Positions 39,385-48,486 of a DNA stretch of 64,000 nt are shown piece by piece. Under the pieces are notes generated by a model. That model made no database searches. It saw nothing but the letters and a program-made list of their open reading frames with translations, and had not been told where the DNA came from. Made by a program: the position numbers and the translations under genes. How positions within the stretch are numbered: the first letter of the stretch is position 1; each line of letters begins with the position of its first letter. Origin of the DNA: Pseudomonas sp. RIT409 (lineage in GTDB: Bacteria; Pseudomonadota; Gammaproteobacteria; Pseudomonadales; Pseudomonadaceae); assembly GCF_003052515.2 (NCBI RefSeq), contig NZ_QARE02000001.1:248001-312000 (forward strand), written 5' to 3'.

Positions 39385-39849
39385 ATGTCGCCTGTAGCCC
39401 TTGTCTACGTTTTACATGTGTTTTCCGCAGTGCTGTGGGTCGGCGGCATGTTTTTCGCCTGGATGATTCTGCGACCGGCGGTCATTGCCGCGCTGGAGGG
39501 CCCGGCGCGCCTGAAACTGTGGATTCAGGTCTTTCCTCGGTTCTTCGTCTGGGTGTGGTGTGCGGTCATCATGCTGCCGGTCACCGGTATCGGCATGATC
39601 AACATCAACTTCAGCGGGTTCCAGACCGCACCGCGTTACGTACAGGTGATGATTGGCCTGTACATCGTGATGACTGCGCTGTTCCTACGGATTTCCACGT
39701 TGAATCTGCCGCAATTGCGCAAGTCCGTGGAAGCAGAGCAATGGGCCGAAGGCGCCGCTGCGCTGGGCGGGATTCGGCGATTGGTGGGCATTAATTTGTT
39801 GATTGGTATTGCTGTGGTGGCCATCGCGGCGGCTCGGCCGTCGTTTTGA
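39385..39849 (+). CDS. CopD-like small inner-membrane protein
   Basis: A 154-residue membrane protein with four hydrophobic helices. The first (VYVLHVFSAVLWVGGMFFAWMIL) has the His and W-x-G-G-M-F pattern of the CopD/YkoX-like family. MTALFLRISTLNLPQLRKS and an R-R-L-V-G-I-N-L-L segment precede the last helix. The ATG at 39385 follows TTGGAGTTGTCG. Family members are often annotated as CopD or unknown membrane protein; metal transport is not shown. Divergent from dinG. Confidence 0.78.
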   Translation: MSPVALVYVLHVFSAVLWVGGMFFAWMILRPAVIAALEGPARLKLWIQVFPRFFVWVWCAVIMLPVTGIGMININFSGFQTAPRYVQVMIGLYIVMTALFLRISTLNLPQLRKSVEAEQWAEGAAALGGIRRLVGINLLIGIAVVAIAAARPSF

Positions 39850-39858
39850 GTGGGTCAC

Positions 39859-39930
39859 CTCTAGGAGCACGCTTGCCCGCGATTGGGTGTCACGGACAAA
39901 TTGTTCACGGGCAAGCGCGCTCCTACAGGT
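39859..39930. repeat. Inverted pair of REP elements
   Basis: CTAGGAGCACGCTTGCCCGCGA (39861-39882, first copy) and the reverse complement of CCTGTAGGAGCGCGCTTGCCCGTGAA (39904-39929, second copy) face each other with about 20 bases between. Each matches the Pseudomonas REP core (TAGGAGCGnGCTTGCnCGCGA). They lie between convergent genes, the usual location of such pairs, and would form a hairpin in RNA. No RAYT transposase is in the window. Confidence 0.85.
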
Positions 39931-39937
39931 AACGCAT

Positions 39938-40711
39938 TTACAGCTTACGAACGCTCACAGAACCCGCAGGCCCGACCGCGCCGCTCTGGCCCTTGTCGCC
40001 ATTTTTCCCGGCCTTGGCGCCGTCGGCGCGGTAGATCAGGCACCCCTTCGACACGCCGCCCTTGCCGCCGCGACCGCCTTCGCCGCCTGCACCTCCGGCG
40101 CCGCCCTGGACGTTGACCTTCACGCGGTCATCGGGGAACGACTGCGGCAATTCCAGCCGCACCAACGCGCCTGCCGCGCCCTCGTGGCCGTTGCCGCCAT
40201 TGTCGCCGTCGAATCCGCGACTCGCCGAGCCCCACGTGCATCCCGGATCCTGACCATTCCCGCCATCCAGGCCGACGTATCCGGGAGAACCCGTGCCGCC
40301 ACGCGCGTCGATGAACAATGTGTCAGCGTTCAACTGCTCGATGCGCACATTCAGATTACGCCCGGGCAACGGTGCTTTTTCAAACGTGCCTGGCGCACCG
40401 CGGGCGGTGATCTGGGCACCAATGCCCAGGTCCCCCTGTCGGACCTGCAACTTGAAAGGCTCGGCGCTGGGCACGATGGCGATACGCGCTTCATGCCCCA
40501 TGACCAGTTGCCCGACCTGAACTTCCGTCAGGCCGGCAGGAATCAACAACGTGCCGTAATCCGCTACCTCCAGCCGATCCAACTGCAGCGTACTGGTGTT
40601 GCTGGGCAAGCGCATCAGTGAGTGCGGCTCGACCGAAATGGTCTCGGCCATCACCAGCGCACTGCTCAGGAGCGACAGCACGCCTGCCGTCATCGTCAAC
40701 GCGTTACGCAT
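39938..40711 (-). CDS. Exported collagen-like glycine-rich protein
   Basis: A 257-residue secreted protein. The signal peptide ends LVMA|E near residue 22. Residues 25-150 resemble a beta-strand-rich N-terminal domain (LQLDRLEVADYGTLLIPAG). Glycine-rich segments follow with G-x-y triplets, such as GSPGYVGLDGGNGQDPG, GGAGGAGGEGGRGGKGG and GKNGDKGQSGAVGPAG, which could form collagen-like helices. Two cysteines (GCTWG, KGCLIY) could form a bond. There is no anchor, so the location is periplasmic or released. Its start overlaps the DUF1145 gene by eight bases. Function unknown. Confidence 0.7.
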   Translation of the reverse strand: MRNALTMTAGVLSLLSSALVMAETISVEPHSLMRLPSNTSTLQLDRLEVADYGTLLIPAGLTEVQVGQLVMGHEARIAIVPSAEPFKLQVRQGDLGIGAQITARGAPGTFEKAPLPGRNLNVRIEQLNADTLFIDARGGTGSPGYVGLDGGNGQDPGCTWGSASRGFDGDNGGNGHEGAAGALVRLELPQSFPDDRVKVNVQGGAGGAGGEGGRGGKGGVSKGCLIYRADGAKAGKNGDKGQSGAVGPAGSVSVRKL

Positions 40712-40979
40712 GCTGGACCTCTGCCGTAGGGCGACCGAATGATTGCAGGTGAAAAATACCGAAAATCAGAACGTGCAAACGGTCGCGCCAAGGGTGCGAA
40801 CGCCCTCTCAAGCTGCCGTTGAAGAGCAACAGCTCCACGACATGGGTCAGTAGCAGCAGGCAACCGGCCAGTGTGATGAGCCCACCGAAAGGAACCGGCA
40901 AAACGACTGCCTGGCCGGCCAGCACGACCGCCCAGAACCCGAGCGTCAATAGTTTCCCCAACCCCCAAAACACCCTCAT
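40704..40979 (-). CDS. DUF1145 family membrane protein
   Basis: A 91-residue membrane protein with the DUF1145 pattern: two helices (LTLGFWAVVLAGQAVVL and LITLAGCLLLLTHVVELLLF) and a third near FGIFHLQSFGR. The family is common in pseudomonads with no known role. It overlaps the collagen-like gene and is probably co-transcribed with it. Confidence 0.8.
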   Translation of the reverse strand: MRVFWGLGKLLTLGFWAVVLAGQAVVLPVPFGGLITLAGCLLLLTHVVELLLFNGSLRGRSHPWRDRLHVLIFGIFHLQSFGRPTAEVQHA

Positions 40980-41102
40980 GACACGCCCCTGCCGTAGTTA
41001 TGGTTGTGCGATAGATGAACGCTATCCGCGCAGCACATTGCGGACGTGACTATGCCAGAGCTTCGATCGAAATGCGTCCTCTGTCGCCGCTTGCGCAGCA
41101 CC

Positions 41103-41141
41103 AAAAAAACGATACCCCGGCACGAAGGCCGGGGTATCGAT
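41103..41141 (-). terminator. Terminator after the OmpA/TSP3 lipoprotein gene
   Basis: CGATACCCCGGC (41110-41121) pairs perfectly with GCCGGGGTATCG (41128-41139) and is followed on the minus strand by seven T residues. It is 16 bases after the lipoprotein stop at 41158. Confidence 0.9.
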
Positions 41142-41157
41142 TGACACACAGGGATGA

Positions 41158-41859
41158 TCAACGGTTGATCTTGATCTCGACACGACGGTTCAGCGCGCGG
41201 CCTTCAGCGGTTTTGTTGTCCGCTACAGGACGGCTCTCGCCATCGCCTTCCACCGAGACGAACGCGCTACGCGCAATGCCGGCGCTGACCAGGTAATCCG
41301 TTACCGATTGGGCGCGTTTCTCCGACAACTTCTGGTTGTAGGCATCGCTGCCCACACTGTCGGTATGACCGCTGACATGCAGCTGAACGTTAGGCGCTTC
41401 GGTTTTCAGCTTGGTGACCACGGCGTCCAGTTGATGCTTGTCAGCCGGGGTCAGGGTGGCCTTGTTGAACTCGAAATGCACGTCACGGATAGTGATGATT
41501 TCTTCTTTCGGCTGCACCACAGGCGCGGCGACAGGTTCCGGCGCTGGCGTCACGATCGGGCAACCGGTCGCATCCACTGGCGTGCCTTTCGGCGTGTTCG
41601 GACACTTGTCGACGCTGTTCAGTACACCGTCACCATCATCATCGCCATCGCCGTGTGCCCAGCAGTAAGCGCCTGCCATCACGCCGACTGCAGCACCGAA
41701 GCCCGCCGCTACGGATGCCGATTGAAACGCCCCCACCGCCCCACCCGCGAGCGCACCACCGGCGGCACAAAGGGGCCAGTCGGTCTTTTGCAAGCCGGCA
41801 CAGCCCGTCAATACACTGGTAACCAAAATCAGAGGTAACGCTGTCCGAATCATGCTCAT
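41158..41859 (-). CDS. OmpA-family lipoprotein with thrombospondin type 3 segment
   Basis: A 233-residue lipoprotein. Lipobox VLTGC follows MSMIRTALPLILV. The segment AAGGALAGGAVGAFQSA is a glycine-zipper-like hydrophobic stretch. It is followed by a calcium-binding type 3 repeat (DGDDDGDGVLNSVDKCPNTP) and a proline-rich linker. The OmpA-like domain covers about residues 120-233 and ends GRALNRRVEIKINR. This is the architecture of OmpA/MotB peptidoglycan-binding proteins of the OprF type without the barrel. AAGGAGA precedes the ATG at 41859. Confidence 0.88.
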   Translation of the reverse strand: MSMIRTALPLILVTSVLTGCAGLQKTDWPLCAAGGALAGGAVGAFQSASVAAGFGAAVGVMAGAYCWAHGDGDDDGDGVLNSVDKCPNTPKGTPVDATGCPIVTPAPEPVAAPVVQPKEEIITIRDVHFEFNKATLTPADKHQLDAVVTKLKTEAPNVQLHVSGHTDSVGSDAYNQKLSEKRAQSVTDYLVSAGIARSAFVSVEGDGESRPVADNKTAEGRALNRRVEIKINR

Positions 41860-42154
41860 ACAGTTCTTCTCCTTTGGTATCGGCTCAAACCGACTGAAAT
41901 GCAGTAAAGACGCCACTGAGGCCATTTGCCACCCGGCGGCCGCAGGGCGATGGATTTTCAGCGCAGATAGGGGCTTGTTCTTTTACAAATAGCCTTTTGC
42001 CTTCACTCCGTACGCTTTGTCATGGCGCCCGATAAAAAAGTTCAAGTGCTGCCGTGTCCCATTTCACAACCCCCGAGAATGAGCGAGAAGCCGAACAGCC
42101 CTAGGCCATCCAGGGCAGGCGCGCTACCCTTGCCGGCCTACGTGAGGAATTTCG

Positions 42155-42652
42155 ATGACCGAGAGTTTTTCCAGCCGCACACCGCAACAGGCGCTGGCCG
42201 CCCTGCTCGACCGCTATGCGCCCAAACGCCTGCTGTTGATCGGCGCTGACAGCTTCCCGGCCTTGCAAGCCTTCAGGGAGGCGCACCCGGAAACGGAGGT
42301 GGCGCGCGCGGCGCCGGGTGCCCTGCCTTCCGAGCTCGCCAGCCAACGCTTCGATCTGGCCTTGGCGGTCGATTGCCTGGAGCACATGCCCAAGCGCGCC
42401 GGGCTTGAATTGCTGGGGGGCATTCGCAACCTCAATGCCAGCCGCATTGCAGTACTTGCCGACCTCGACGCTTGCGGCTGGCAACCAACCGATTTCTATT
42501 CGCTGGCGCTGCAAGTCAGCGAACGTTTCGCGCGGGACGAACAGGTGCTGACGCTTTTCACCTACGACCTGCTCGCCTACAAACAGGTGCCGGACTGGCT
42601 GAACGCGAAGTTCTGGGCGAATCCGGAAAACTTTGGCAAATACTGGTGGTGA
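42155..42652 (+). CDS. Conserved protein with methyltransferase-like fold (DUF6231-like)
   Basis: A 165-residue protein. [21 protein letters not shown] looks like a degenerate SAM-binding Rossmann strand-helix (the G-x-G-x-G is reduced). [18 protein letters not shown] resembles the strand-4 region of methyltransferases. The C-terminus [27 protein letters not shown] is typical of a conserved pseudomonad family (I recall DUF6231, without certainty). GAGGAATTTCG gives a good ribosome-binding site. Catalysis not shown. It lies just before the YchJ-like gene and may be co-transcribed. Confidence 0.65.
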   Translation: MTESFSSRTPQQALAALLDRYAPKRLLLIGADSFPALQAFREAHPETEVARAAPGALPSELASQRFDLALAVDCLEHMPKRAGLELLGGIRNLNASRIAVLADLDACGWQPTDFYSLALQVSERFARDEQVLTLFTYDLLAYKQVPDWLNAKFWANPENFGKYWW

Positions 42653-42662
42653 GATCCGCATC

Positions 42663-43136
42663 ATGAGCAGTGCAATTTGCCCCTGCGGCAGTGGCAACCT
42701 TCTCGACGGCTGTTGTGGCCGCTATCACGCTGGAACGCCGGCCCCCTGCGCCGAAGCCTTGATGCGCTCGCGCTACAGCGCCTATGTACTGGGTCAGGTG
42801 GATTACCTGCTGGACACCACCTTGCCCATCCAGCAGGTCAGCCTGGACCGTGAGTCGATCCGTCAGTGGAGTGCGCAAAGCACTTGGCTCGGCCTTGAGG
42901 TAGAAGGCGCGGAATTGCTGGGGGGCAAGCCGGAGCATGCTTTCGTCACTTTCGTCGCACGCTGGCACGACGCGGGCGGTGAGCACAGCCATCGCGAGCG
43001 TTCGGCATTCGTGCAACACAGCGGACGGTGGTATTTCATCGACCCGACCGTGCAACTTAAAGCCGGCCGAAATGACCCATGTCCCTGCGGCAGCGGTCAG
43101 AAGTTCAAGAAATGCTGCGCGGCCTATATGGCTTGA
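42663..43136 (+). CDS. YchJ-family protein with two SEC-C zinc motifs
   Basis: A 157-residue protein of the YchJ (UPF0225) family. The N-terminus has [18 protein letters not shown] and the C-terminus has the SEC-C motif [18 protein letters not shown], both zinc-binding CxCx8CC. Between lies the alpha+beta fold with [17 protein letters not shown]. In E. coli, ychJ is next to SecA-like or tRNA genes; its role is unknown. It is 10 bases after the preceding gene and convergent with the next minus-strand gene. Confidence 0.85.
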   Translation: MSSAICPCGSGNLLDGCCGRYHAGTPAPCAEALMRSRYSAYVLGQVDYLLDTTLPIQQVSLDRESIRQWSAQSTWLGLEVEGAELLGGKPEHAFVTFVARWHDAGGEHSHRERSAFVQHSGRWYFIDPTVQLKAGRNDPCPCGSGQKFKKCCAAYMA

Positions 43137-43139
43137 TGT

Positions 43140-43165
43140 CCCCGCCCTAGCGGGTTCGGGCGGGG
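43140..43165. terminator. Hairpin between convergent genes (terminator-like)
   Basis: CCCCGCCC (43140-43147) pairs perfectly with GGGCGGGG (43158-43165) over a loop of ten. There is no T run on either strand. It occupies the 30-base gap between the convergent YchJ-like gene and the gene at 43166. Confidence 0.45.
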
Positions 43166-43762
43166 TCAGGCGAGCTTCAGATGCGAGATGTCCGGCACGA
43201 TGACACGCTCGGTCGAGCGAACCTCTCCCAAATCGCTCCCCGCCGGCGCCAGGCTCAGGCCGGACAGATCCAGGCGTGGTGCAACCGGTGCGGCTTTGGG
43301 GTCCTGAACGTCCTTGCCCAGTTCGGACAGTGTGAACTCCGGGGCGTCGACGTCAGCGAACGCCGCCATGTAGACGTCACGCGGCTGGAATTTCGAAACT
43401 TTATCGGGCGGACTGTCGCTGAGGGGCGGTACCTGCCGGGCACGCCGAGTCCAACTGGGCTCGTCAGGGGGCGGCGCCAACTCGACTTCCTCCACTTCGA
43501 CAGGTGCGGGCTCAGGCGCCATCTGCGGTTGCCCGGCCATCTCTGCAATCTCCGCGTGGGCACCGGCCCGCTCGAGGGTGGCGCGGTACTTCTCGGCAGC
43601 GGCCTGATCGAGATTGTTTTTCAGCACCAGACGACGGCCCGAAAACAGCAACGCGATACGCTGCGCGTCGGCCTGAAACAATTTCGCCAGGTTGGCCTGC
43701 ACCCGGTCGATCTGTGCGCCGGGTATCAATTGGCCGGAAAAAATGATTTCGTACAGCTTCAC
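43166..43762 (-). CDS. Hypothetical protein with DUF805-associated N-terminal domain
   Basis: A 198-residue protein beginning at GTG (43762), ten bases after AAGGAG. Residues 1-70 (IIFSGQLIPGAQIDRVQANLAKLF and RIALLFSGRRLVLKNNLD) match the cytosolic domain that precedes DUF805 membrane domains in many pseudomonad proteins. The rest is a proline- and acid-rich linker (EPAPVEVEEVELAPPPDEP) and a C-terminal region with no membrane helix. So this is the N-terminal domain without the membrane part. Function unknown. Confidence 0.65.
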   Translation of the reverse strand: MKLYEIIFSGQLIPGAQIDRVQANLAKLFQADAQRIALLFSGRRLVLKNNLDQAAAEKYRATLERAGAHAEIAEMAGQPQMAPEPAPVEVEEVELAPPPDEPSWTRRARQVPPLSDSPPDKVSKFQPRDVYMAAFADVDAPEFTLSELGKDVQDPKAAPVAPRLDLSGLSLAPAGSDLGEVRSTERVIVPDISHLKLA

Positions 43763-43870
43763 GGGTCAATACTCCTTCGACACATGGCATGAGTATGGCG
43801 CAGGCTTTATCGAACAGCGAGTTGGCTCAAAGGCTCTCTTGCGAGAACCGGACCGACAGGGAGCGAATCC

Positions 43871-44356
43871 ATGGTGTTTCAGGCAAACGTATTCAAGATC
43901 GTCGGTTTAATGCTGACTCTCGTTTTATCCGGCTGTTCGTCTTTGACGGGCAGTGACGTCAAGGATCCCGACGTTCGGTTACTCAAGGTCGATGTGGTCA
44001 AGGCCCGGCTGCTCAAGCAAGACATGAAACTGCGCCTGCGCATCGACAACCCCAACGACACCAACCTCTGGGTACGGGGTTTGCGCTACAAGGTCGTACT
44101 CAATGACATCCTGATCGCCGATGGCGATTACAGCGACTGGTTCATCGTCAAGGCCAACGGCCGCAAGAATTTCTCCGTCCCCATTCGCACCAACCTCTGG
44201 GAACATTTGAAGGATGTGACGCGAATGCTCGGCAAACCCAACCAGCCGGTCCATTACCGGCTCGAGGGCTATCTCAAGACGGGCTTTTTGTTCGGAGACA
44301 ACGTGCGTATTGGCCGCGAAGGCGACATAATTCCCGGCGATTTGATTCCGGAGTAG
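43871..44356 (+). CDS. LEA14-like (LEA type 2) lipoprotein
   Basis: A 161-residue lipoprotein, lipobox LVLSGC (Cys22). The mature part has the LEA-2/WHy pattern: [35 protein letters not shown], followed by [25 protein letters not shown] and the [10 protein letters not shown] strand. Bacterial members are envelope lipoproteins of unclear role. It is upstream of a His-rich SEC-C gene with four bases between, so likely co-transcribed. Confidence 0.85.
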   Translation: MVFQANVFKIVGLMLTLVLSGCSSLTGSDVKDPDVRLLKVDVVKARLLKQDMKLRLRIDNPNDTNLWVRGLRYKVVLNDILIADGDYSDWFIVKANGRKNFSVPIRTNLWEHLKDVTRMLGKPNQPVHYRLEGYLKTGFLFGDNVRIGREGDIIPGDLIPE

Positions 44357-44360
44357 CCCC

Positions 44361-44561
44361 ATGAGCAACCAACCCCACGTGCATGGCCCTGATTGCGATC
44401 ACGATCACGACCATCACCATCATGACCACGGCCATGTGCATGGCCCGCACTGCAACCACGAACCGCAGGAGCCGGTGCGCAATGCACTCAAGGACGTGGG
44501 ACGTAACGACCCATGCCCATGCGGCAGCGACAAGAAGTTCAAGAAGTGCCACGGCGCCTGA
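44361..44561 (+). CDS. Histidine-rich SEC-C zinc-motif protein
   Basis: A 66-residue protein. The first half is a His/Asp stretch ([20 protein letters not shown] then VHGPHCNHE) able to bind zinc or nickel. The second half is a canonical SEC-C motif, [21 protein letters not shown] (CxCx8CH), seen at the C-terminus of SecA. Such short proteins are found in pseudomonads as metal-binding SEC-C proteins. It lies four bases after the LEA14-like gene and 1.2 kb from another SEC-C protein. Confidence 0.85.
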   Translation: MSNQPHVHGPDCDHDHDHHHHDHGHVHGPHCNHEPQEPVRNALKDVGRNDPCPCGSDKKFKKCHGA

Positions 44562-44819
44562 TGGCTTGCCTGCCGTCAGTGACATGACGGCGTCAAGTTG
44601 ATCGGCGAAGTCTGCGGTGGGGATGAGGCAACTGCCTCTGGCTCCCCACCGAACCCAGGCTCTCGTTCGACGGGTGGTCCATGGGCAAGCGCCCTTCCCC
44701 AACGTCCTGCGCTTGCCGCGTTAAAAATCCTGCAATAACTCGCTTTTCCAGCTTGCGTGGCGCCTGACGGCTCTCTAACGTAGCGCGTTTCCAACGCCTA
44801 CCCCCGCAGGAGCTTCATC

Positions 44820-47303
44820 ATGGCCTCGCCAGCCCTCTCATCCCTGAAGACGCGACTCAGTACAGCCGCCGCCATGCTGGGGCTGCTGAGTCTCGCCGGC
44901 TGCCAACTGGGCGGCGAAGACCGTGACAACCTGCCGCCCACCAGTGGCGTGTACGCGATCAAAGGCCTTGCGCAGAATGTTTCGGTGCGTCGTAACAACC
45001 TTGGCATGCCGCTGATCGAGAGCAGCACCTTTCATGATGCCCTGTTTACCCTGGGATACGTTCACGCCAGCGATCGCATCTCACAAATGGTGCAAATGCG
45101 GCTGTTGGCTCAGGGCCGCCTGTCGGAAATCGCGGGGGCTGGCGCGCTCGACCTGGACCGCATGATGCGCGCGGCCAACCTCAAGCAGACCGCCGGCGAC
45201 CTCTACAACGCTTCGTCACCCCGCTTGAAGCGCTTCTTCGAGGTGTACGCGCGAGGTGTCAACGCCTACCTGTTCCGCTATCGCGACAAGCTGCCGTCGG
45301 ACCTCGCCGATGCGGGCTACAAGCCTGAGTACTGGCAACCCCAGGACTCGGCGCTGATTTTTGCCCTGTTGAATTTCAGCCTCTCGGTCAACCTGCAGGA
45401 AGAAATTTCCTCGCTGGTGCTGGCCCAGAAGGTCAGTGCCGACAAGCTTGCCTGGCTGCTGCCGACCTATCCTGACGAAGAACTGCCATTCGCCGAGGCC
45501 GACAAGCTCAAAGGCCTGAATCTGGGCAGTCAACTGCCCGGCCTGACCGACCTGGACAAAGCAGCGCTGCAGCTCTCGGACCTGAATTTGCTAGGGGTTT
45601 CGGCCTCGAACAACTGGGTCATCGCCCCGCAACGGGCTCGCGCGGGCAAGAGCCTGCTGGCCACCGACAGCCAGTTGCCGTCCACCCTGCCGTCGCTGTG
45701 GAATTTCGTGGAGATCCGCGCCCCGAAATACCAGGCCGCGGGGGCAACGGTCGCGGGCCTGCCACTGGTGCTGTCGGGGTTCAACGGCAAGCTGGCCTGG
45801 GGCATGGGCCCGGCGATGGGGGACAACCAGGACCTGTTCCTGGAGAAACTCAAGCGCGAAAACAATCGCCTCATGTTCATGGCCGATGGCAAATGGGCAC
45901 CCGCTGCCGCTCACGAGGAAACCTACTTTATCCGCGGCAGTAGCCCGATTCGTGAAGCGGCCTACGAAACCCGTCACGGCCCGCTGCTCAACGGCAGCGC
46001 CACGCAGGTAGCCAGCGGCCTGGGGATCGCCTTGCAAACCCCAAATGCCAAGGACGACAAATCCCTCGACGCGCTGTTCGACCTGACGCGTGCGCAAAGT
46101 GTCGAGCGCGCTTTCGACGCCACCCGGGAAATCCGCGCGAGCACCTTGAACATGGTGTTCGCCGATGCCTCGAACACCGGCTGGCAGGTCACCGGTCGCT
46201 ACCCGAACCGTCGCGACGGCCTAGGGCTGGTTCCTTCGCCGGGCTGGGACAGCCGCTTCGACTGGGACGGTTACGCCGACGCCATGCTTCATCCCTACGA
46301 TCAGGACCCGCCACAAGGCTGGATCGGAACAGCCAACCAGCGCACCGTGCCAAAGGGATACGGCATGCAGCTCTCGAACTCGTGGGATTATCCGGAGCGG
46401 GCCGAGCGCCTCGCCCAACTGGCTAACAGCGGCAAGCAGGACACTCGCAGCACGATTGCGATGCAGTACGACCAGACCACGACCTTCGCTGCCAAGCTGA
46501 AGAAGATGTTCGAAGCGCCGGGCATGGCCAGGCCCCTGAAACAGGCCATCGACGCCTTGCCACCGGTCGATCGGGACAAAGCGCGGGAGGCCCTTGGTCG
46601 CCTCATGGCATTCGACGGGCGCCTGTCGCCGGTGTCCGCCGATGCCGCCCTCTACGAGTTGTTCCTGCAAGAAAGTGCCCGGCAGATCTTCCTTGACGAA
46701 CTGGGCCCGGAAACCAGCGCATCCTGGAAGGCGTTGGTACAGAGCGCCGACCTTTCCTACTCACCTCAAGCCGACCATCTGCTCGGGAGGGAAGACAGCC
46801 CCTATTGGGACGATCTGAAAACCCCGCAGAAAGAAGACAAGCCCACCATCCTGGCCCGCAGCCTGGCCGCCGCGATGAGCGCCGGCGAGAGCCAATTGGG
46901 CAGTGATCACAAAGCCTGGCAATGGGGCAAACTGCATCAGTACCGCTGGACCGCACAAAGCGCTCAACTCACGGCGGCGCTGGGCGGCAGCAAGGCTGGC
47001 GTGGTCAAGGGGCCGATGGCAGCGGGGGGCGATCACACTACGCTCAACGCCTCGGGCTTCCATTGGGGTCAGGATTTCGATGCGGCGGTGGTGCCGGCCA
47101 TGCGCATGATCGTCGATTTCGCACAGCAGGAGCCGATGATGGCCCAGAGCGCCGGCGGGCAGTCAGGCAACCCCGCCAGCTCACACTTCGCAGATGGCAT
47201 CGACCCGTGGTTCAAGGGGCAGTACATGTCGGTGCCGCTGCAGCCAGAGAATTTCGAGCGCGTGTATGGCAAGGCCCGCCTGACGCTGACGCCGGGTAAA
47301 TAA
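44820..47303 (+). CDS. Penicillin acylase family lipoprotein (Ntn hydrolase)
   Basis: An 827-residue Ntn-hydrolase precursor. Lipobox LSLAGC gives Cys28, so it is membrane-anchored, unlike periplasmic PvdQ/QuiP. After an alpha chain (residues 30-262), the self-cleavage site is A-Ser263 in [12 protein letters not shown], the nucleophile for penicillin acylases. The oxyanion and binding Asn occurs in the [20 protein letters not shown] region and the later [15 protein letters not shown]. Its family also includes homoserine lactone acylases. Substrate cannot be told. It is monocistronic, with AGGAGCTTC before the ATG. Confidence 0.88.
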   Translation: MASPALSSLKTRLSTAAAMLGLLSLAGCQLGGEDRDNLPPTSGVYAIKGLAQNVSVRRNNLGMPLIESSTFHDALFTLGYVHASDRISQMVQMRLLAQGRLSEIAGAGALDLDRMMRAANLKQTAGDLYNASSPRLKRFFEVYARGVNAYLFRYRDKLPSDLADAGYKPEYWQPQDSALIFALLNFSLSVNLQEEISSLVLAQKVSADKLAWLLPTYPDEELPFAEADKLKGLNLGSQLPGLTDLDKAALQLSDLNLLGVSASNNWVIAPQRARAGKSLLATDSQLPSTLPSLWNFVEIRAPKYQAAGATVAGLPLVLSGFNGKLAWGMGPAMGDNQDLFLEKLKRENNRLMFMADGKWAPAAAHEETYFIRGSSPIREAAYETRHGPLLNGSATQVASGLGIALQTPNAKDDKSLDALFDLTRAQSVERAFDATREIRASTLNMVFADASNTGWQVTGRYPNRRDGLGLVPSPGWDSRFDWDGYADAMLHPYDQDPPQGWIGTANQRTVPKGYGMQLSNSWDYPERAERLAQLANSGKQDTRSTIAMQYDQTTTFAAKLKKMFEAPGMARPLKQAIDALPPVDRDKAREALGRLMAFDGRLSPVSADAALYELFLQESARQIFLDELGPETSASWKALVQSADLSYSPQADHLLGREDSPYWDDLKTPQKEDKPTILARSLAAAMSAGESQLGSDHKAWQWGKLHQYRWTAQSAQLTAALGGSKAGVVKGPMAAGGDHTTLNASGFHWGQDFDAAVVPAMRMIVDFAQQEPMMAQSAGGQSGNPASSHFADGIDPWFKGQYMSVPLQPENFERVYGKARLTLTPGK

Positions 47304-47313
47304 GGCATTCGCA

Positions 47314-47360
47314 CGCCGAACCTGTGAGGGCATGATCCATGCTGGCCACAGGTTTCGGCG
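47314..47360 (+). terminator. Hairpin after the penicillin acylase gene
   Basis: CGCCGAACCTGTG (47314-47326) pairs with CACAGGTTTCGGCG (47347-47360) with one bulged base, loop of 20. It is 10 bases after the stop but has no T run. It may be a weak terminator. Confidence 0.4.
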
Positions 47361-47442
47361 TTCACAACGGCGAGCGCAATCAGGCCGAACTTCTCCCCGC
47401 CCCCATCGCTCTACCTGACAAGCCCATCACCGTGGTCATGTC

Positions 47443-48486
47443 ATGGACCTTGTCATCGCTCGCCCCGAAGGCCTGTACTGCCCGCCAGGGGATTTCTACA
47501 TCGATCCCTGGCGGCCGGTCGCACGTTCCGTCATTACCCACGGCCACGGCGACCACGCCCGCACCGGCAATCAGCATTATCTGGCCGCCGCGCCCGGTGA
47601 AGGGATCCTGCGCTCCCGACTGGGCCAGGACATCAATTTGCAAACCCTCGAATACGGCGAATCGATTACCCACCACGGTGTGAAACTCAGCCTGCATCCG
47701 GCCGGGCACGTGCTCGGCTCCGCCCAGGTGCGGCTGGAGTATCAAGGCGAGGTCTGGGTTGCATCTGGCGACTACAAAGTCGAGCCCGATGGCACCTGCG
47801 AACCCTTCGAGCCGGTGCGCTGCCATACCTTCATCACCGAATCCACCTTCGGCTTGCCCATCTATCGCTGGCAGCCTCAGGCCGACATTTTCAGCGGGAT
47901 CAATGAGTGGTGGCAGGCCAACGCTGCGGTCGGCAAAGCCAGCGTGCTGTTCGCGTACTCGTTCGGCAAGGCCCAGCGCATCCTGCATGGCATCGACCCG
48001 AACATCGGTCCGATTCTGGTTCATGGGGCCGTCGAGCCGTTGAACCGGGTGTACCGCGAGGGCGGCGTGCGCATTCCCGAGACGCACTATGCGGGAGACT
48101 TCAAGAAGACTGACCCGGCCTTGCGCCAAGCATTGATCGTCGCGCCGCCGTCGGCAGGAGGCAGCACCTGGATGCGTCGCTTCGGCGATTTCAGCGACGC
48201 CTTCGCCAGCGGCTGGATGATGCTGCGCGGCACCCGCCGACGCCGCGGTGTGGATCGTGGCTTTGTGCTTTCCGACCATGCGGATTGGCCCGGCCTGTTG
48301 TGGGCCATCGAGAACACCGGCGCCGAGCGGGTCATGGTGACCCATGGCTCGGTCGCCGTCTTGGTGCGCTATCTGCGGGAATCGGGTCTGGATGCACAAG
48401 GCTTCACCACCGAGTACGGCGACGAAGAGGATGACGCCGCGGCGCAACCTCAGGAGGTTCAAGATCAGGAACAGGTGACGCCATGA
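47443..48486 (+). CDS. Ligase-associated metallo-beta-lactamase DNA exonuclease
   Basis: A 347-residue metallo-beta-lactamase/beta-CASP-type nuclease found next to ATP-dependent DNA ligases. The metal motif is THGHGDHARTG with His33, His35, Asp37 and His38. SGDYKVEPDG, FITESTFGLPIYRWQP and a C-terminal THGSVAVLVRYLRE complete the pattern. It overlaps the ligase gene by four bases, so the two form one repair operon. In many proteobacteria the operon also has an Lhr-like helicase and a calcineurin-like phosphoesterase; they are not here. Confidence 0.92.
   Translation: MDLVIARPEGLYCPPGDFYIDPWRPVARSVITHGHGDHARTGNQHYLAAAPGEGILRSRLGQDINLQTLEYGESITHHGVKLSLHPAGHVLGSAQVRLEYQGEVWVASGDYKVEPDGTCEPFEPVRCHTFITESTFGLPIYRWQPQADIFSGINEWWQANAAVGKASVLFAYSFGKAQRILHGIDPNIGPILVHGAVEPLNRVYREGGVRIPETHYAGDFKKTDPALRQALIVAPPSAGGSTWMRRFGDFSDAFASGWMMLRGTRRRRGVDRGFVLSDHADWPGLLWAIENTGAERVMVTHGSVAVLVRYLRESGLDAQGFTTEYGDEEDDAAAQPQEVQDQEQVTP

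Noticed and set aside
44572..44591. Terminator after the His-rich SEC-C gene
   Set aside because: A seven-base perfect stem (GCCGTCA with TGACGGC) is present, but there is no T run, so I do not call it.
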